A stretch of DNA of 64,000 bases from Pseudomonas californiensis (GCF_021147775.1 NZ_JAGTPK010000001.1:372001-436000); one strand, 5' to 3'. Positions 1 to 11,003 are shown, numbered from the stretch's first letter. A program made the numbers and translations. The notes: generated from the sequence alone by a model not told the origin.

Positions 1-2
1 AC

Positions 3-791
<789 letters not shown>

Positions 792-811
792 AGCGAACCG
801 GCAACGCAAAA

Positions 812-837
812 CGCCCCGATCTGATCGGGGCGTTTTT
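812..837 (+). terminator. Rho-independent terminator of rpoH
   Basis: A 9-bp perfect stem, CGCCCCGAT / ATCGGGGCG, has a 3-base loop and is followed by five T. It lies 20 bp after the rpoH stop codon. It also separates rpoH from the convergent mtgA gene. Confidence 0.93.
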
Positions 838-907
838 GTGTGTGGGAGTAAAAGGTGCCCATGCGCGTTTGAACAGATGCAAGCGGTCAATCAGATAGAG
901 CAGGCCG

Positions 908-1618
908 TCAGAAACGGCGGCTGTTGTTCAGATTGGCCAGATAGTCACTGCCACCCAGTTGGCGCATCTGCTGGCGGATCCAGCCGGCGCGGCGTGAGAC
1001 ATAGCTGCTGGGGTGGCTGGCACTCCACTGGCGCGGGTTGGGCAGGACGGCGGCCAGGTAGCTGGCCTGCTGAGTGGACAGGGCGCTGGCGTTGACCCTG
1101 AAGTGATGTTGCGCGGCGGCCTGAGCGCCGAATACGCCTTCGTCCCATTCGACACTGTTGAGGTAGACCTCAAGGATGCGCTCCTTGGACCATAGCAGCT
1201 CGATGAGCATCGTGAACCACGCTTCAAGCCCTTTGCGCAGGTAGCTGCGGCCGGACCACAGGAACAGGTTCTTCGACACCTGCTGGCTCAGCGTACTGGC
1301 GCCACGGATCGAACCGCCGCGTTCGTTGTGCAGGATGGCGGCCTGAATGGCATCGACGTCGAAACCCCAATGCTCTGCGAATTTCTGATCTTCGCCGGCA
1401 ATGACCGCAATTTTCAGGTTGTCGGAAATCTTGTCCCACGGCTGCCAGTCGCGCTGCAGGTCAATCGGCTCGCCGTCGACCCAGGATTCGATCTTGCGTT
1501 CGACCATCAACGCCGTGCCCGGTGGCGGAACCCAGCGCAGGATCAAAACCAGAATGACACTGCCCGCTGCGAACCACAGCAGGGCTTTGACGATGCGACG
1601 AAGGAGAGACTGCAGCAT
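908..1618 (-). CDS. mtgA: Monofunctional biosynthetic peptidoglycan transglycosylase
   Basis: Inner-membrane glycosyltransferase (GT51) that polymerises lipid II into glycan strands without a transpeptidase domain. An N-terminal membrane anchor is visible (residues about 7-27, VKALLWFAAGSVILVLIL). The GT51 hallmark AGEDQKFAEHWGFD contains the catalytic Glu, and GGSIRGASTLSQQVSKNLFL and the ELLWSKERILEVYLNSVEW motif follow. The frame is open 23 codons further upstream, but 236 residues from the ATG at 1618 matches the family length and places the anchor at the N terminus. It is convergent with rpoH and divergent from the DUF423 gene. Confidence 0.94.
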   Translation of the reverse strand: MLQSLLRRIVKALLWFAAGSVILVLILRWVPPPGTALMVERKIESWVDGEPIDLQRDWQPWDKISDNLKIAVIAGEDQKFAEHWGFDVDAIQAAILHNERGGSIRGASTLSQQVSKNLFLWSGRSYLRKGLEAWFTMLIELLWSKERILEVYLNSVEWDEGVFGAQAAAQHHFRVNASALSTQQASYLAAVLPNPRQWSASHPSSYVSRRAGWIRQQMRQLGGSDYLANLNNSRRF

Positions 1619-1698
1619 AGAGATGGCTTGGCCGAACCCGTTGAGCGGGCCATTATACAGACCGTGCGTCTCAGGACGATTTTTCACTGGAGTTATCG

Positions 1699-2079
1699 AT
1701 GCTTCGTAGCTTTTTGATGCTGGCCGCTTTCTTCGGCTTCACGGGCGTGGCGCTGGGTGCCTTTGCCGCTCACGGCCTTAAAGGCCGTCTGACTGCGGAA
1801 TACCTGGCGATCTTCCAGACTGGCGTGCTCTATCAATTGGTGCACGCTCTGGCATTGCTGGGGGTCGCGGTACTGGCAGCTCAGCTTCCGGGGCGGCTGG
1901 TCACCTGGGCCGGGTTTTCCTTCGCGCTCGGCATTCTGCTGTTCTCGGGCAGCCTGTATGCGCTGACCCTGACCGGTATCAGCAAGCTGGGCATCATCAC
2001 GCCGTTTGGCGGGCTGGCGTTTTTGTTTGGCTGGGCGACGTTGGGCCTGGCGGCATGGCGACTCGGTTCTGCGCCCTGA
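1699..2079 (+). CDS. DUF423 family small membrane protein
   Basis: A 126-residue protein with about four hydrophobic segments, typical of the DUF423/YgdD family of unknown function. The N terminus MLRSFLMLAAFFGFTGVALGAFAAHGLKG shows the family signature G-A-F-A-A-H-G-L. The start is supported by a GGAG site seven bases upstream of the ATG. It is divergent from mtgA, and its promoter must overlap that gene's 5' end. No function can be assigned from sequence. Confidence 0.88.
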   Translation: MLRSFLMLAAFFGFTGVALGAFAAHGLKGRLTAEYLAIFQTGVLYQLVHALALLGVAVLAAQLPGRLVTWAGFSFALGILLFSGSLYALTLTGISKLGIITPFGGLAFLFGWATLGLAAWRLGSAP

Positions 2080-2100
2080 GACGAATGGCGTGGCTTTGCC

Positions 2101-2129
2101 TTGGTCATACCGGCTGATCGGGCTAGAAT
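2101..2129 (+). promoter_or_regulatory. Candidate sigma-70 promoter of thiS-thiG-trmB
   Basis: A -35-like TTGGTC (2101-2106) and a -10-like TAGAAT (2124-2129) are separated by exactly 17 bp, about 30 bp before the thiS start. Reading by eye only; no thiamine (TPP) riboswitch is apparent in the short leader. Confidence 0.5.
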
Positions 2130-2160
2130 GCTGGCCCCCTAAAATGATGGCTGCTGTCGC

Positions 2161-2361
2161 ATGCACATTCAGTTGAACGGTGAATCCTTTGAATTGCCCG
2201 ATGGCGAAACCGTCGCGGCATTGTTGACCCGTCTGGACCTTGCCGGACGCCGGGTGGCCGTAGAGCTGAACCTGGATATCGTGCCGCGCAGTCAGCATGC
2301 GACCACCGTGCTGTCCGAAGGTGACCAGGTCGAAGTGGTCCATGCCATTGGCGGCGGCTAG
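2161..2361 (+). CDS. thiS: Sulfur carrier protein ThiS
   Basis: A 66-residue ubiquitin-like sulfur carrier for thiazole formation in thiamine biosynthesis. It is adenylated and thiocarboxylated at its C-terminal Gly-Gly and donates sulfur to ThiG. The sequence ends in AIGGG, so the diglycine is present, and the beta-grasp pattern MHIQLNGESFELPDGETVAALL is typical. thiG follows 51 bp downstream, the usual partner arrangement. No strong ribosome site precedes the ATG. Confidence 0.95.
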   Translation: MHIQLNGESFELPDGETVAALLTRLDLAGRRVAVELNLDIVPRSQHATTVLSEGDQVEVVHAIGGG

Positions 2362-2412
2362 TTCGCAGCTCCGCATGGCAATGCCCCATTCTGCAAGTTG
2401 AGAGGATCCCTG

Positions 2413-3207
<795 letters not shown>

Positions 3208-3217
3208 GAGCCCGTTG

Positions 3218-3952
3218 ATGACTGATTCGCACGTTCCGCACCCCGAGTCGCCTGCTACCGAAGAAGGCGAAGAGCGCCATCACCGCCGCATCAAGAGTTT
3301 CGTGATGCGCGCTGGCCGGATGACTGAAGGCCAGCAACGCGGTCTGGACCAGGGGCGCCCGCAGTTCGGCCTGGAGTTGACTGACGCACCGGTCGATTTC
3401 GACCAGGTATTTGGCCGCTCCGCGCCACGCACGCTGGAAATCGGTTTCGGCATGGGGCAATCGTTGCTGGAAATGGCGGCCGCTGCGCCGGAACACGACT
3501 TTATCGGTGTCGAGGTGCATTACCCGGGCGTAGGCGCGCTGCTTAATGGTGTGCTGACTCAGGGCCTGACCAACGTCCGTGTCTACGATTGCGACGCTAT
3601 CGAAGTGCTGAACCGTTGCATCGCCGATAACAGCCTCGACCGACTGATGCTGTTTTTTCCGGACCCGTGGCACAAGAGCCGTCACCACAAGCGACGTATC
3701 GTGCAGCCTGAGTTTGCTGCATTGGTGCGCAGCAAGCTGAAAGTGGGCGGCGTGTTCCACATGGCCACGGATTGGGGCCCTTACGCCGAGTTCATGCTCG
3801 AAGTCATGAGCGTAGCGCCGGGCTATCGCAATCAGGCCGAGGACAATCAGTATGTTCCGCGTCCGACCGAGCGTCCGATCACCAAGTTCGAACGCCGTGG
3901 CGAGCGTCTTGGGCACGGCGTCTGGGATTTGAAATTCGAAAAGGTCGATTGA
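3218..3952 (+). CDS. trmB: tRNA (guanine-N7)-methyltransferase
   Basis: SAM-dependent enzyme making m7G46 in tRNA variable loops. The SAM-binding motif [15 protein letters not shown] and the family motifs [14 protein letters not shown] and [11 protein letters not shown] are all present. It has 244 residues from the ATG at 3218; a TTG directly before it is in frame but less likely. Lying 10 bp after thiG, it is probably co-transcribed with the thiamine genes, as in other pseudomonads. Confidence 0.95.
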   Translation: MTDSHVPHPESPATEEGEERHHRRIKSFVMRAGRMTEGQQRGLDQGRPQFGLELTDAPVDFDQVFGRSAPRTLEIGFGMGQSLLEMAAAAPEHDFIGVEVHYPGVGALLNGVLTQGLTNVRVYDCDAIEVLNRCIADNSLDRLMLFFPDPWHKSRHHKRRIVQPEFAALVRSKLKVGGVFHMATDWGPYAEFMLEVMSVAPGYRNQAEDNQYVPRPTERPITKFERRGERLGHGVWDLKFEKVD

Positions 3953-3978
3953 TGCCTGGCATCTGAACAATCTACTGT

Positions 3979-4011
3979 TTGCGGACTGGAACAGCGCCTT
4001 TCAGTCCGCAA
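3979..4011. terminator. Hairpin between convergent trmB and DUF3392 genes
   Basis: A perfect 10-bp inverted repeat (TTGCGGACTG / CAGTCCGCAA) with a 13-base loop lies between two convergent stop codons. There is no long T run on either strand, so it may be a bidirectional but weak terminator or a Rho-assisted 3' end. Confidence 0.55.
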
Positions 4012-4019
4012 CATCGACA

Positions 4020-4343
4020 TCATTTCCTGTCTGCAATCACCCCGATCAACACCAGCACGACCAGCAGCACCGGTGCGAGGCTGTAGTTGTTGAACTGGCT
4101 CAGGCCACGGATCACCCAAGGTGTGGCGTAGATCAGCGCCAGGCCACTGCCGACGGTGCACAGCAAGGCAATGAGCGGGATGCGCAATGCGCCGGTCATG
4201 CTGCCAATACGCTGTTCGATCCAGCCTTTGACGTCCGACCCGAACAGCACCAGCAGGCAGCCCACCAGGGCGAGCGCGATTTCCGAAAGGTTGCTGCGAC
4301 TCCAGCGCGAGACGGTGGCGAGCAGATCAAGTACGAAATCCAT
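4020..4343 (-). CDS. DUF3392 family membrane protein
   Basis: A 107-residue protein with three to four hydrophobic segments, resembling the DUF3392 family of small gammaproteobacterial membrane proteins. The N terminus MDFVLDLLATVSRWSRSNLSEIALALVGC leads into the first membrane helix, and a GSDVKGWIEQ loop follows. AAGGA upstream of the ATG supports the start. It lies 9 bp after hemW on the same strand and is probably the last gene of the metX-hemW run. Function unknown. Confidence 0.8.
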   Translation of the reverse strand: MDFVLDLLATVSRWSRSNLSEIALALVGCLLVLFGSDVKGWIEQRIGSMTGALRIPLIALLCTVGSGLALIYATPWVIRGLSQFNNYSLAPVLLVVLVLIGVIADRK

Positions 4344-4352
4344 GCAGGGTCC

Positions 4353-5567
4353 TTAGATCAGAAAGTATTGCAGCAGGTCATTGAGGAATAGCTGGCCTTG
4401 CGGCGTCGCGACCAGACGTTGCGGATCATCAAGCAACAGACCGCGTTGTTCGGCCTGTTTGCGGGCACTGGCCAGCGAGTCGACGCTTAGACCGGTTCTT
4501 TCACGAAATAATGCAGCCTCTACACCATTTGTCAGTCGTAACGCGTTCATCAGGAATTCAAAGGGCAATTCATCCAGTGGCAACAGCTTGGCGCCGGCCT
4601 GAAAGGGCTTGTCCGGGTTGAGGTAATCCTTGGGCAAGCGGGTCTTCCATGTTCGGAAAATACGTCCGTCCAGATGACTCAACTTGCCATGTGCCCCAGC
4701 GCCGATACCGATGAAATCCCCGAATGCCCAATAATTCAGGTTGTGCCGTGCGGGCTTGCCCGGCTGGGCGTATGCGGAAACTTCGTATTGCGCATACCCA
4801 TGAGTGGCCAGAAGTTGCTGACCGGTTTCCTGAATATCCCAAAGAATGTCGTCTTCTGGCAGCACCGGCGGTTGATTCCAGAACACCGTATTGGGCTCCA
4901 GCGTCAGCTGATACCAGGACAGATGGGTGGGTGCCAAGGCAATGGCTTGCTGCAAGTCGCCCAGCGCTTCGTCCTGCGACTGATCCGGCAGGCCATGCAT
5001 CAGGTCCAGATTGAAGTTGTCGAAACCGGCCTGACGCGCCATGTCCGCCGCGCGAATGGCTTCGTCGCCATTGTGGATGCGGCCCAGCGCCTTGAGCTTT
5101 GACTCCTGAAAGCTCTGGATCCCGATCGACAGCCGATTGATGCCCAGCGCGCGATAGGCGCTGAATTTGGCCTGTTCGAAAGTGCCAGGATTGGCTTCGA
5201 GCGTGATCTCGATGTCGCTGGCAAAGCGGATGCGCTGTTCCACACCCTTGAGCAGGCGCCCCAGCGCCTCGGCGCTGAACAGGCTGGGTGTGCCGCCGCC
5301 AAAGAATATCGACTGCAGTTCACGGCCATAGACATGCGGCAGGTCCAGGTCCAGATCGGCGAGCAGCGCGTCGACGTATTCCTGTTCCGGCAGCACAGGG
5401 CTTGCAGTGTGAGAGTTGAAATCGCAGTACGGGCATTTGCGCACGCACCACGGGATGTGGATGTACAACGACAGAGGCGGCAAGTGTGGCAATGCAGGCC
5501 GCGGGGGCTCGGACGAGAAGCCGGCCTCGCCGAGAAACAGCGGCTGTGCAGACGGATCGTGGATCAT
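4353..5567 (-). CDS. hemW: HemW-type radical SAM protein (heme chaperone)
   Basis: Radical SAM protein formerly annotated as oxygen-independent coproporphyrinogen III oxidase-like; family work assigns heme chaperone activity to HemW. The 4Fe-4S motif [10 protein letters not shown] has cysteines at residues 41, 45 and 48, the spacing being C-X3-C-X2-[12 protein letters not shown] and [12 protein letters not shown] are conserved SAM-site motifs. The N terminus carries about 30 residues before the core, slightly longer than the E. coli protein. Its ATG overlaps the rdgB stop by 4 bp (ATGA), indicating translational coupling. Confidence 0.93.
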   Translation of the reverse strand: MIHDPSAQPLFLGEAGFSSEPPRPALPHLPPLSLYIHIPWCVRKCPYCDFNSHTASPVLPEQEYVDALLADLDLDLPHVYGRELQSIFFGGGTPSLFSAEALGRLLKGVEQRIRFASDIEITLEANPGTFEQAKFSAYRALGINRLSIGIQSFQESKLKALGRIHNGDEAIRAADMARQAGFDNFNLDLMHGLPDQSQDEALGDLQQAIALAPTHLSWYQLTLEPNTVFWNQPPVLPEDDILWDIQETGQQLLATHGYAQYEVSAYAQPGKPARHNLNYWAFGDFIGIGAGAHGKLSHLDGRIFRTWKTRLPKDYLNPDKPFQAGAKLLPLDELPFEFLMNALRLTNGVEAALFRERTGLSVDSLASARKQAEQRGLLLDDPQRLVATPQGQLFLNDLLQYFLI

Positions 5568-6160
5568 TGCAGGCCCAGACGCTGACGCAACAGCACCATG
5601 GCACGTGCCCGATGGCTGAGCTGGTTTTTCTCGACAGGGCTCAATTCAGCACTCGAGCATTCACGCTCAGGCACCCAGAACAACGGGTCATAGCCGAAGC
5701 CATGTCCGCCACTGGCCGCATGCAGGATGCGCCCGTGCCATAGGCCTTCGCACAGGATCGGCAACGGGTCATCGGCGTGCCGCACCAGCGCCAGCACGCA
5801 CACGAACTGAGCGCCACGCTGCTCGTCGGGCACGTCTTTCAGCGCCTCAAGCAGCTTGGCGTTGTTGGCGGCATCGCCCTGGCCGTCGGCGTAGCGAGCG
5901 GAGTAAATGCCCGGCGCTCCGCCGAGAAAGTCCACTGCCAGTCCGGAATCGTCAGCCAACGCGGGCAAGCCCGACAGGCGCGCCGCGTTACGTGCCTTGA
6001 GAATGGCGTTCTCGACAAAGGACAGGCCGGTCTCTTCTGGCTCTACCTGGCTGAATTCGCCGACCGAGCGCAGCGTGACGCTGCCGCCGAGCATGGCCTG
6101 CAGTTCTTTGAGTTTGCCGCCGTTGTGGCTGGCCAATACAAGTTGAGTAAGGTTCATCAT
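5564..6160 (-). CDS. rdgB: Non-canonical purine NTP pyrophosphatase (RdgB/HAM1)
   Basis: Hydrolyses dITP, ITP and XTP to monophosphates, keeping deaminated purines out of nucleic acids. The N-terminal substrate loop [12 protein letters not shown], the [14 protein letters not shown] stretch, the [23 protein letters not shown] motif and the C-terminal [11 protein letters not shown] and LSHRARA motifs are all present. At 198 residues it has the usual length. It overlaps its neighbours by 4 bp at both ends (ATGA junctions with the DUF4426 gene upstream and hemW downstream), so this is a tightly packed operon. Confidence 0.95.
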   Translation of the reverse strand: MMNLTQLVLASHNGGKLKELQAMLGGSVTLRSVGEFSQVEPEETGLSFVENAILKARNAARLSGLPALADDSGLAVDFLGGAPGIYSARYADGQGDAANNAKLLEALKDVPDEQRGAQFVCVLALVRHADDPLPILCEGLWHGRILHAASGGHGFGYDPLFWVPERECSSAELSPVEKNQLSHRARAMVLLRQRLGLQ

Positions 6161-6591
6161 TGGCCCGGAAAGAGTTCCTGATTGAAGCTGAAACGGTGGG
6201 TGTCACCGCCCGTCTGGACGATGATCTCGAAAATGCGTATTTCCTGTTGAGGTACAGGGTACTGCGCGATGTAGCTGACTGCGCCGTACTCGTGGATCTG
6301 CTTGAAGCTCAGTGCCACTGGGTCGGTTGTCAGGGTTTTGATCGTACCGCTGACCTGCGCCACCTGCGGCTTGCCGTTTCGAATGATCGAAAGGCTGATC
6401 ACGCCCTGCTGCTTGCTGCGCAGCACTTCAACGTTGCGCGCTATGTCTGGCTGCAGGGCTGTCGAATTGAACGTGTTGTAGTGAACGGTGACCTCACCAA
6501 ACGTTTCCTGACGATTGCCCTTGATCGCGTCCGCCGCGAGGGCTGGACCGATCAGGCTGGTCATCAGCAGCGAAACAGCGAGGCACCGCAT
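6157..6591 (-). CDS. DUF4426 family periplasmic protein
   Basis: A 144-residue protein with a clear Sec signal peptide ([19 protein letters not shown], cleavage after about residue 19) and a beta-rich remainder. It matches what is known as DUF4426, a small exported protein family of unknown function usually found beside metW and rdgB in pseudomonads. It starts 24 bp after metW and overlaps rdgB by 4 bp. Its position suggests co-expression with methionine genes but does not prove a related role. Confidence 0.85.
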   Translation of the reverse strand: MRCLAVSLLMTSLIGPALAADAIKGNRQETFGEVTVHYNTFNSTALQPDIARNVEVLRSKQQGVISLSIIRNGKPQVAQVSGTIKTLTTDPVALSFKQIHEYGAVSYIAQYPVPQQEIRIFEIIVQTGGDTHRFSFNQELFPGQ

Positions 6592-6615
6592 GCCGTTCTC
6601 CTCGAAGACGCTACG

Positions 6616-7236
6616 TTACACCGCAATCCTGTGGTCCGACAGGCCTGGGCTGGTGACCCGGTAAATGCCGATTTCACCCAACAGGTTAGGCCAGAGCCTA
6701 CTCGCCCACCCATGACGGTGCTGCTGGTCGACGGCCAGCCTGTCGAGGACCTGCGCATCGCGTTCGCGGCACAGGGCTTCGAAGTCTTCAAAGGTGCAGA
6801 AGTGAATGTTCGGCGTGTTGTACCAGGTGTAGGGCAGAAACTCGGACACCGGCATGCGGCCCTTGCTCGCCAGATACCAACGGCAGCGCCAGTGACCGAA
6901 GTTGGGAAAGGTGATGATGCACTGGCGTCCGACCCGCAGCATTTCGTCGAGAATTCGGTCCGGGTAATGCACAGCCTGCAGAGCCTGGGTCATCACCACT
7001 ACATCGAAACTGTTGCTGGCGAAATTGCCCAGCCCCTTGTCGAGGTCCTGCTCGATGACGTTGATGCCTTTGGCGACGCACTCGGCAATGTTATTGGCGT
7101 CGTTTTCCAGCCCGTAACCGGTGACTTGCTTGTTATCGCGCAGCCAGGTCAGCAGTTCGCCGTCACCACAGCCCAGGTCGAGCACTCGGCTGCCTGCGGG
7201 GATCCATTCCTGGATGATTTCCAGATCGGCTCTCAT
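6616..7236 (-). CDS. metW: Methionine biosynthesis protein MetW
   Basis: Methyltransferase-like partner of the homoserine acyltransferase MetX; studies in proteobacteria found that MetW is needed for full MetX function. The SAM-type glycine motif VLDLGCGDGELLTWL is visible near residues 20-33, followed by VVMTQALQAVHYPDRIL. It starts 7 bp after metX, with GAGGA before the ATG, so the two are translated from one message. At 206 residues it has the usual length. Confidence 0.94.
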   Translation of the reverse strand: MRADLEIIQEWIPAGSRVLDLGCGDGELLTWLRDNKQVTGYGLENDANNIAECVAKGINVIEQDLDKGLGNFASNSFDVVVMTQALQAVHYPDRILDEMLRVGRQCIITFPNFGHWRCRWYLASKGRMPVSEFLPYTWYNTPNIHFCTFEDFEALCRERDAQVLDRLAVDQQHRHGWASRLWPNLLGEIGIYRVTSPGLSDHRIAV

Positions 7237-7243
7237 GACATCC

Positions 7244-8383
7244 TCACAACGAAATCCGGTTCATGTAATTACTGAAAGCCTGCAAGTAGCGCGGGATCGG
7301 TATCAGAAAGGCGTCGTGCCCTTGCGGCGCGTCGATTTCCAGATAGCAGACGTCCTTGCGAGCAGCCATCAGCGCATCGACCAGTTCGCGTGAACGGGCA
7401 GGCGAGAAGCGCCAGTCAGTGGTGAACGACATGACGCAGAACCTGGCCGTCGCGTTGGCGAAGGTCTTGGCCAGATCGTCATTGAAGTTGGCGGCGGGGT
7501 CGAAGTAATCCAGCGCCTTGGTCATCAGCAGGTAGGTGTTGGCGTCAAAGCGCCCGGAGAATTCTTCTCCCTGATAACGCAGGTAACTTTCCACCTGAAA
7601 CTCGACGCTGTGGAAGTCGTAATTGAGCTTTTCACTCTTCAGACCACGCCCGAATTTTTCACCCATGGAGTCATCGGACAGATAGGTGATGTGCCCGACC
7701 ATGCGCGCGAGCATCAGGCCGCGCTTGGGGATCACGCCGCGCTCCTGGAACGAACCGCCGTGAAACTCGGGGTCAGTGAGGATGGCCTGACGTGCGACTT
7801 CGTTGAAGGCGATGTTTTGTGCCGACAGTTTGGGCGCCGAAGCAATTGCCAGGCAGTGGCGCACGCGATCCGGGTAACTGATGGTCCATTGCAGCGCCTG
7901 CATGCCGCCCAGGCTGCCACCGATGACGGCTGCCCACTGTGCAATGCCCAGCACGTCGGCCAGTCTGGCCTGACTGTTGACCCAGTCTTCCACGGTTACC
8001 ACCGGGAAGTTGGCGCCGAACGGCTTGCCGGTGTCCGGGTCGATGCTGCTTGGGCCGGTCGAACCGTTGCAGCCACCCAGATTGTTGAGGCTGACGACGA
8101 AAAACTTGTTGGTGTCGATAGGCTTGCCTGGGCCAATACAACTGTCCCACCAGCCGGGCTTGCGGTCGTCAGGGCTATGAAAGCCTGCGGCATGATGGTG
8201 CCCGGACAGCGCGTGGCAAATCAGCACGGCGTTGCTGGCCGTGGCGTTGAGTTGGCCGTAGGTTTCGTAAATCAGATCGTAAGCAGGCAACGAACGGCCG
8301 CATGCCAACGCCAGAGGCTCGCTGAAATGCGCCAGTTGCGGTGTGATCAGACCGACAGAATCATGTGGGAAGACCGTGGGCAT
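7244..8383 (-). CDS. metX: Homoserine O-succinyltransferase (MetX family)
   Basis: First committed step of methionine synthesis: acylates homoserine. It is an alpha/beta-hydrolase of 379 residues. The nucleophile elbow [10 protein letters not shown] carries the catalytic Ser, and the C-terminal GHDAFL carries the catalytic His. In Pseudomonas the MetX family member is known to use succinyl-CoA (often written metXS); from sequence alone the acyl donor is inferred. It is the first gene of a minus-strand run metX-metW-DUF4426-rdgB-hemW-DUF3392. Confidence 0.93.
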   Translation of the reverse strand: MPTVFPHDSVGLITPQLAHFSEPLALACGRSLPAYDLIYETYGQLNATASNAVLICHALSGHHHAAGFHSPDDRKPGWWDSCIGPGKPIDTNKFFVVSLNNLGGCNGSTGPSSIDPDTGKPFGANFPVVTVEDWVNSQARLADVLGIAQWAAVIGGSLGGMQALQWTISYPDRVRHCLAIASAPKLSAQNIAFNEVARQAILTDPEFHGGSFQERGVIPKRGLMLARMVGHITYLSDDSMGEKFGRGLKSEKLNYDFHSVEFQVESYLRYQGEEFSGRFDANTYLLMTKALDYFDPAANFNDDLAKTFANATARFCVMSFTTDWRFSPARSRELVDALMAARKDVCYLEIDAPQGHDAFLIPIPRYLQAFSNYMNRISL

Positions 8384-8860
8384 CGACCCTGCTCTCGCTT
8401 GAATGAGGCGTAAGTCTAAAGACCGTGGGGGGCAGCGGCAATAAGTGAATGTTTGTGGCGGTCCGGAGAGCTTGATTCATCCTCGCGAGCGGTACTGGCA
8501 GTTCATCAGCATTGTCCAGCAAGCTGTCCCACCAAAGTCCGTCTCCCGACTACAAAGTGAGATGGGCGGCGTTCCGTTTGCTCAGGAGATTGAGCCGCAC
8601 CGGGCCATGGATGGCCCGTTGCGGCGACCGCCGGATCAGGGTCAGGGAGAAGGAATCTGCCGCAGGCGGACCCAACCGGAGCCTGAGGGTTTGCCTGCTT
8701 TGACCCCATCAAAGCAGGTCGCCGTAAGGGCGAAAAAGTGACTTGAGTCGATCACACAGGTCACTGGGTAGACAGTTCAGAGAGTCCAACCATTGCGCCA
8801 GATGGGCCAACCGCCCGTCAGCCTTGGCGAGCAGGTCGGCGTGTAACCGGGGCTGACTGA
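8384..8860. other. 477-bp intergenic region with a degenerate dispersed repeat
   Basis: No convincing complete gene. Positions about 8590-8735 resemble the degenerate repeat often found between Pseudomonas genes (ggatcagggtcagggaga, then gccgtaagggcgaa). A roughly 30-bp segment near 8587-8617 recurs in opposite orientation near 32607-32638. On the minus strand 8709-8850 is an open, amphipathic frame ending in RLKSLFRPYGDLL that lacks a start codon and may be a gene remnant. Confidence 0.5.
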
Positions 8861-9451
8861 TTACATCAGCAAACGCAGCACGTTTGGCATGTCACTCATG
8901 GCGGCCAGGTTGTTGATGACCAGCATGTCCAGCAGCTTGAGCACCAAAAACGCCAGGATCGGCGAGATGTCCAGGCCGCCCAAGCTGGGAACAATCTTGC
9001 GGAACGGCGCCAGTGCAGGCTCGCAGATCTGGTTGACCAGCTCCGCGCCAGGGTTATGGCTGCCCGGTGCGACCCACGACAGGATCACGCTGATAATCAG
9101 GGCAAAGAAGAAAATCTTCAGGAACAGCGCGGTCACGCTGATGATGGACCAGAGCAGCAAGTGCAGCGGATCACCCGTGGTGCCGAATACCAGCAACAGA
9201 GTCAGTGCGATCAGAACCATTTGCACGATGATCGCCAACACCAGCGACGACATGTCCAGCCCGAACACGCTTGGGATGATACGGCGCAGTGGCTTGAGCA
9301 GCGGCTGAGTGGCGCGCACGATGAACTGGCTCAGCGGGTTATAGAAGTTCGCACGCACCAGCTGCAGGACGAAGCGCAGCAGGATGATCAGCAGGTACAG
9401 GCTGCCGAGTGTTTGCAGAACGTAAACTGCAGCGGTGTTCAATCCGATCAT
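8861..9451 (-). CDS. yggT: YggT family integral membrane protein
   Basis: A 196-residue protein containing two copies of the YggT domain (about residues 1-85 and 105-190), each with two membrane helices and the pattern L-R-x-x-x-P and LDxSPIxAFLVLKLL. Family members are linked with osmotic tolerance or cell-division-related membrane functions, but the biochemical role is unknown. GGAG precedes the ATG. The stop lies 27 bp downstream of proC on the same strand, giving the conserved yggS-proC-yggT order. Confidence 0.9.
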   Translation of the reverse strand: MIGLNTAAVYVLQTLGSLYLLIILLRFVLQLVRANFYNPLSQFIVRATQPLLKPLRRIIPSVFGLDMSSLVLAIIVQMVLIALTLLLVFGTTGDPLHLLLWSIISVTALFLKIFFFALIISVILSWVAPGSHNPGAELVNQICEPALAPFRKIVPSLGGLDISPILAFLVLKLLDMLVINNLAAMSDMPNVLRLLM

Positions 9452-9477
9452 TAATGTGCTCCAAAAGACCTGAAAAA

Positions 9478-10296
9478 TTATTTGCCCAGTTGTTCGGCCA
9501 ACTCTGCCGAGCGGTGGTCCGCGGCGCTTAACGCCGTCTCAACCAACGCTTCAAAATGACCCGCCTGAAACGCCTTGATGGCGGCTTCAGTGGTTCCGCC
9601 GGGCGAGGACACGCGGCGGCGCAACTCGGCAGCGTCGACCTCGCTTCCGGTAGCGATCAATGCAGCGCCCAGCGCTGTTTGCAGGGTGAGTTTTTTGGCG
9701 ATGTCTTCCGGCAGGCCCAGTTTCACGCCTGCTGCGGTCATCGCTTCCATCATCAGGAAAAAGTACGCAGGCCCGCTGCCAGACACGGCAGTGACCGCAT
9801 TCATCTGCTGTTCCTGCTCGACCCAGACCGCGATGCCGACTGCCGATGCCAGTTGCTCGGCTTGCTCACGTTGTGCAGCCGTTACTTTGTCGGTGGCGTA
9901 CAAACCACTGGCGCCTTGGCGCAGCAACGATGGCGTGTTTGGCATGCAGCGCACCACGGGCCGTTCGCCCAGCCAATCTGTCAGGCTGGCGCAGGTGATG
10001 CCAGCGGCTACCGAGACGATCAATTGATGAGTTTCAAGGCTTGGCTTGAGTGCCTGAGCCACGGTTTTCATCATCTGTGGCTTGACTGCCAGGACAACGA
10101 CGTCAGCGCCTTTGACCGCCTGTGCGTTGTCGGCGAATACCTCAATGCCATGTTCAGTCGTGACGCGTTCACGGGTCTCGGCGCCGGGCGCGCTGGCACA
10201 GAGCGACGACGCCTCGATACCTTGAGCGCGCAGGCCGCCGATCAGGCTGGCCGCCATGTTACCGGCGCCGATGAAGGCAATACGGGTCTTGCTCAT
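9478..10296 (-). CDS. proC: Pyrroline-5-carboxylate reductase
   Basis: Final step of proline biosynthesis: NAD(P)H-dependent reduction of pyrroline-5-carboxylate. The N-terminal dinucleotide site AFIGAGNMAASLIGGL, the CMPNTPSLLRQGASGLY motif and the C-terminal signature VSSPGGTTEAAIKAFQ are complete in 272 residues. AAGGA lies upstream of the ATG. It follows yggS by 20 bp on the same strand, a conserved pairing. Confidence 0.96.
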   Translation of the reverse strand: MSKTRIAFIGAGNMAASLIGGLRAQGIEASSLCASAPGAETRERVTTEHGIEVFADNAQAVKGADVVVLAVKPQMMKTVAQALKPSLETHQLIVSVAAGITCASLTDWLGERPVVRCMPNTPSLLRQGASGLYATDKVTAAQREQAEQLASAVGIAVWVEQEQQMNAVTAVSGSGPAYFFLMMEAMTAAGVKLGLPEDIAKKLTLQTALGAALIATGSEVDAAELRRRVSSPGGTTEAAIKAFQAGHFEALVETALSAADHRSAELAEQLGK

Positions 10297-10316
10297 GAAT
10301 AGGTTCCTTGTAGGGG

Positions 10317-11003
10317 TTATGGCTGACCGTAGTCGCGGGCGCCAAAGAGGGCAGTGCCTATCCGCACCCAGGTTGCGCCTTGTGCAATGGCGGCTTCCAG
10401 GTCGTGGCTCATGCCCATGGAAAGTGTGTCGAGCTCAAGGTTCAGGCTTTCCTGCAAGGTCCGTACGGTCGCGAAGGCCGCAGCCTGCGCCGCCGGGTCC
10501 TCTGTGGGCTCGGGAATCGCCATCAGGCCGCGCAGTTTCACTCTCGGCAACGCCATGACGGCCGCCGCCAGCTGCGGCAGGTCTTGCGGCGTACAGCCAG
10601 ACTTGCTGGCCTCGCCGCTGACGTTGACCTGAATGCACAGGTTGAGCGGCTCGAGGCCTTCAGGGCGTTGCTCGGAAAGGCGTTGAGCGATCTTGAGGCG
10701 ATCCACGGAGTGCACCCAGGAGAAGTTTTCGGCGATAGCGCGCGTCTTGTTCGATTGAATGGGGCCGATGAAGTGCCAGCACAAGGGCAGGTCTGCCAAT
10801 TCGACCTGTTTACTCAGCGCTTCCTGCAAATAGTTCTCGCCAAAATCGCGGAGCCCGGCGGCGTGAGCTTCCCTCAGATCGCTCGCAGGCTTGGTTTTAC
10901 TCACCGCCAGCAGGCCAACCGAAGCCGGATCACGGTGCGCCGCGAGGGCCGCCGTACGAATTCGCTGTTCGAGCGTTGAAATGTTCGCTGCTATCGTAGA
11001 CAT
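10317..11003 (-). CDS. yggS: YggS/PLPBP family pyridoxal phosphate homeostasis protein
   Basis: A single-domain fold type III PLP-binding protein of 228 residues that helps balance vitamin B6 and amino-acid pools; no enzymatic reaction is established for the family. The PLP lysine is in LLAVSKTKPA (Lys36), and the family motifs FGENYLQEAL, WHFIGPIQSNK and MGMSHDLEAAIAQGATWVRIGTALFG are present. It is the first gene of the yggS-proC-yggT unit and is divergent from pilT, with a 55-bp spacer that must hold both promoters. Confidence 0.94.
   Translation of the reverse strand: MSTIAANISTLEQRIRTAALAAHRDPASVGLLAVSKTKPASDLREAHAAGLRDFGENYLQEALSKQVELADLPLCWHFIGPIQSNKTRAIAENFSWVHSVDRLKIAQRLSEQRPEGLEPLNLCIQVNVSGEASKSGCTPQDLPQLAAAVMALPRVKLRGLMAIPEPTEDPAAQAAAFATVRTLQESLNLELDTLSMGMSHDLEAAIAQGATWVRIGTALFGARDYGQP

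Noticed and set aside
2130..2160. TPP riboswitch before thiS
   Set aside because: The distance from the promoter-like elements to the thiS start is only about 30 bp, too short for a TPP aptamer, and no CUGAGA-type motif was seen.
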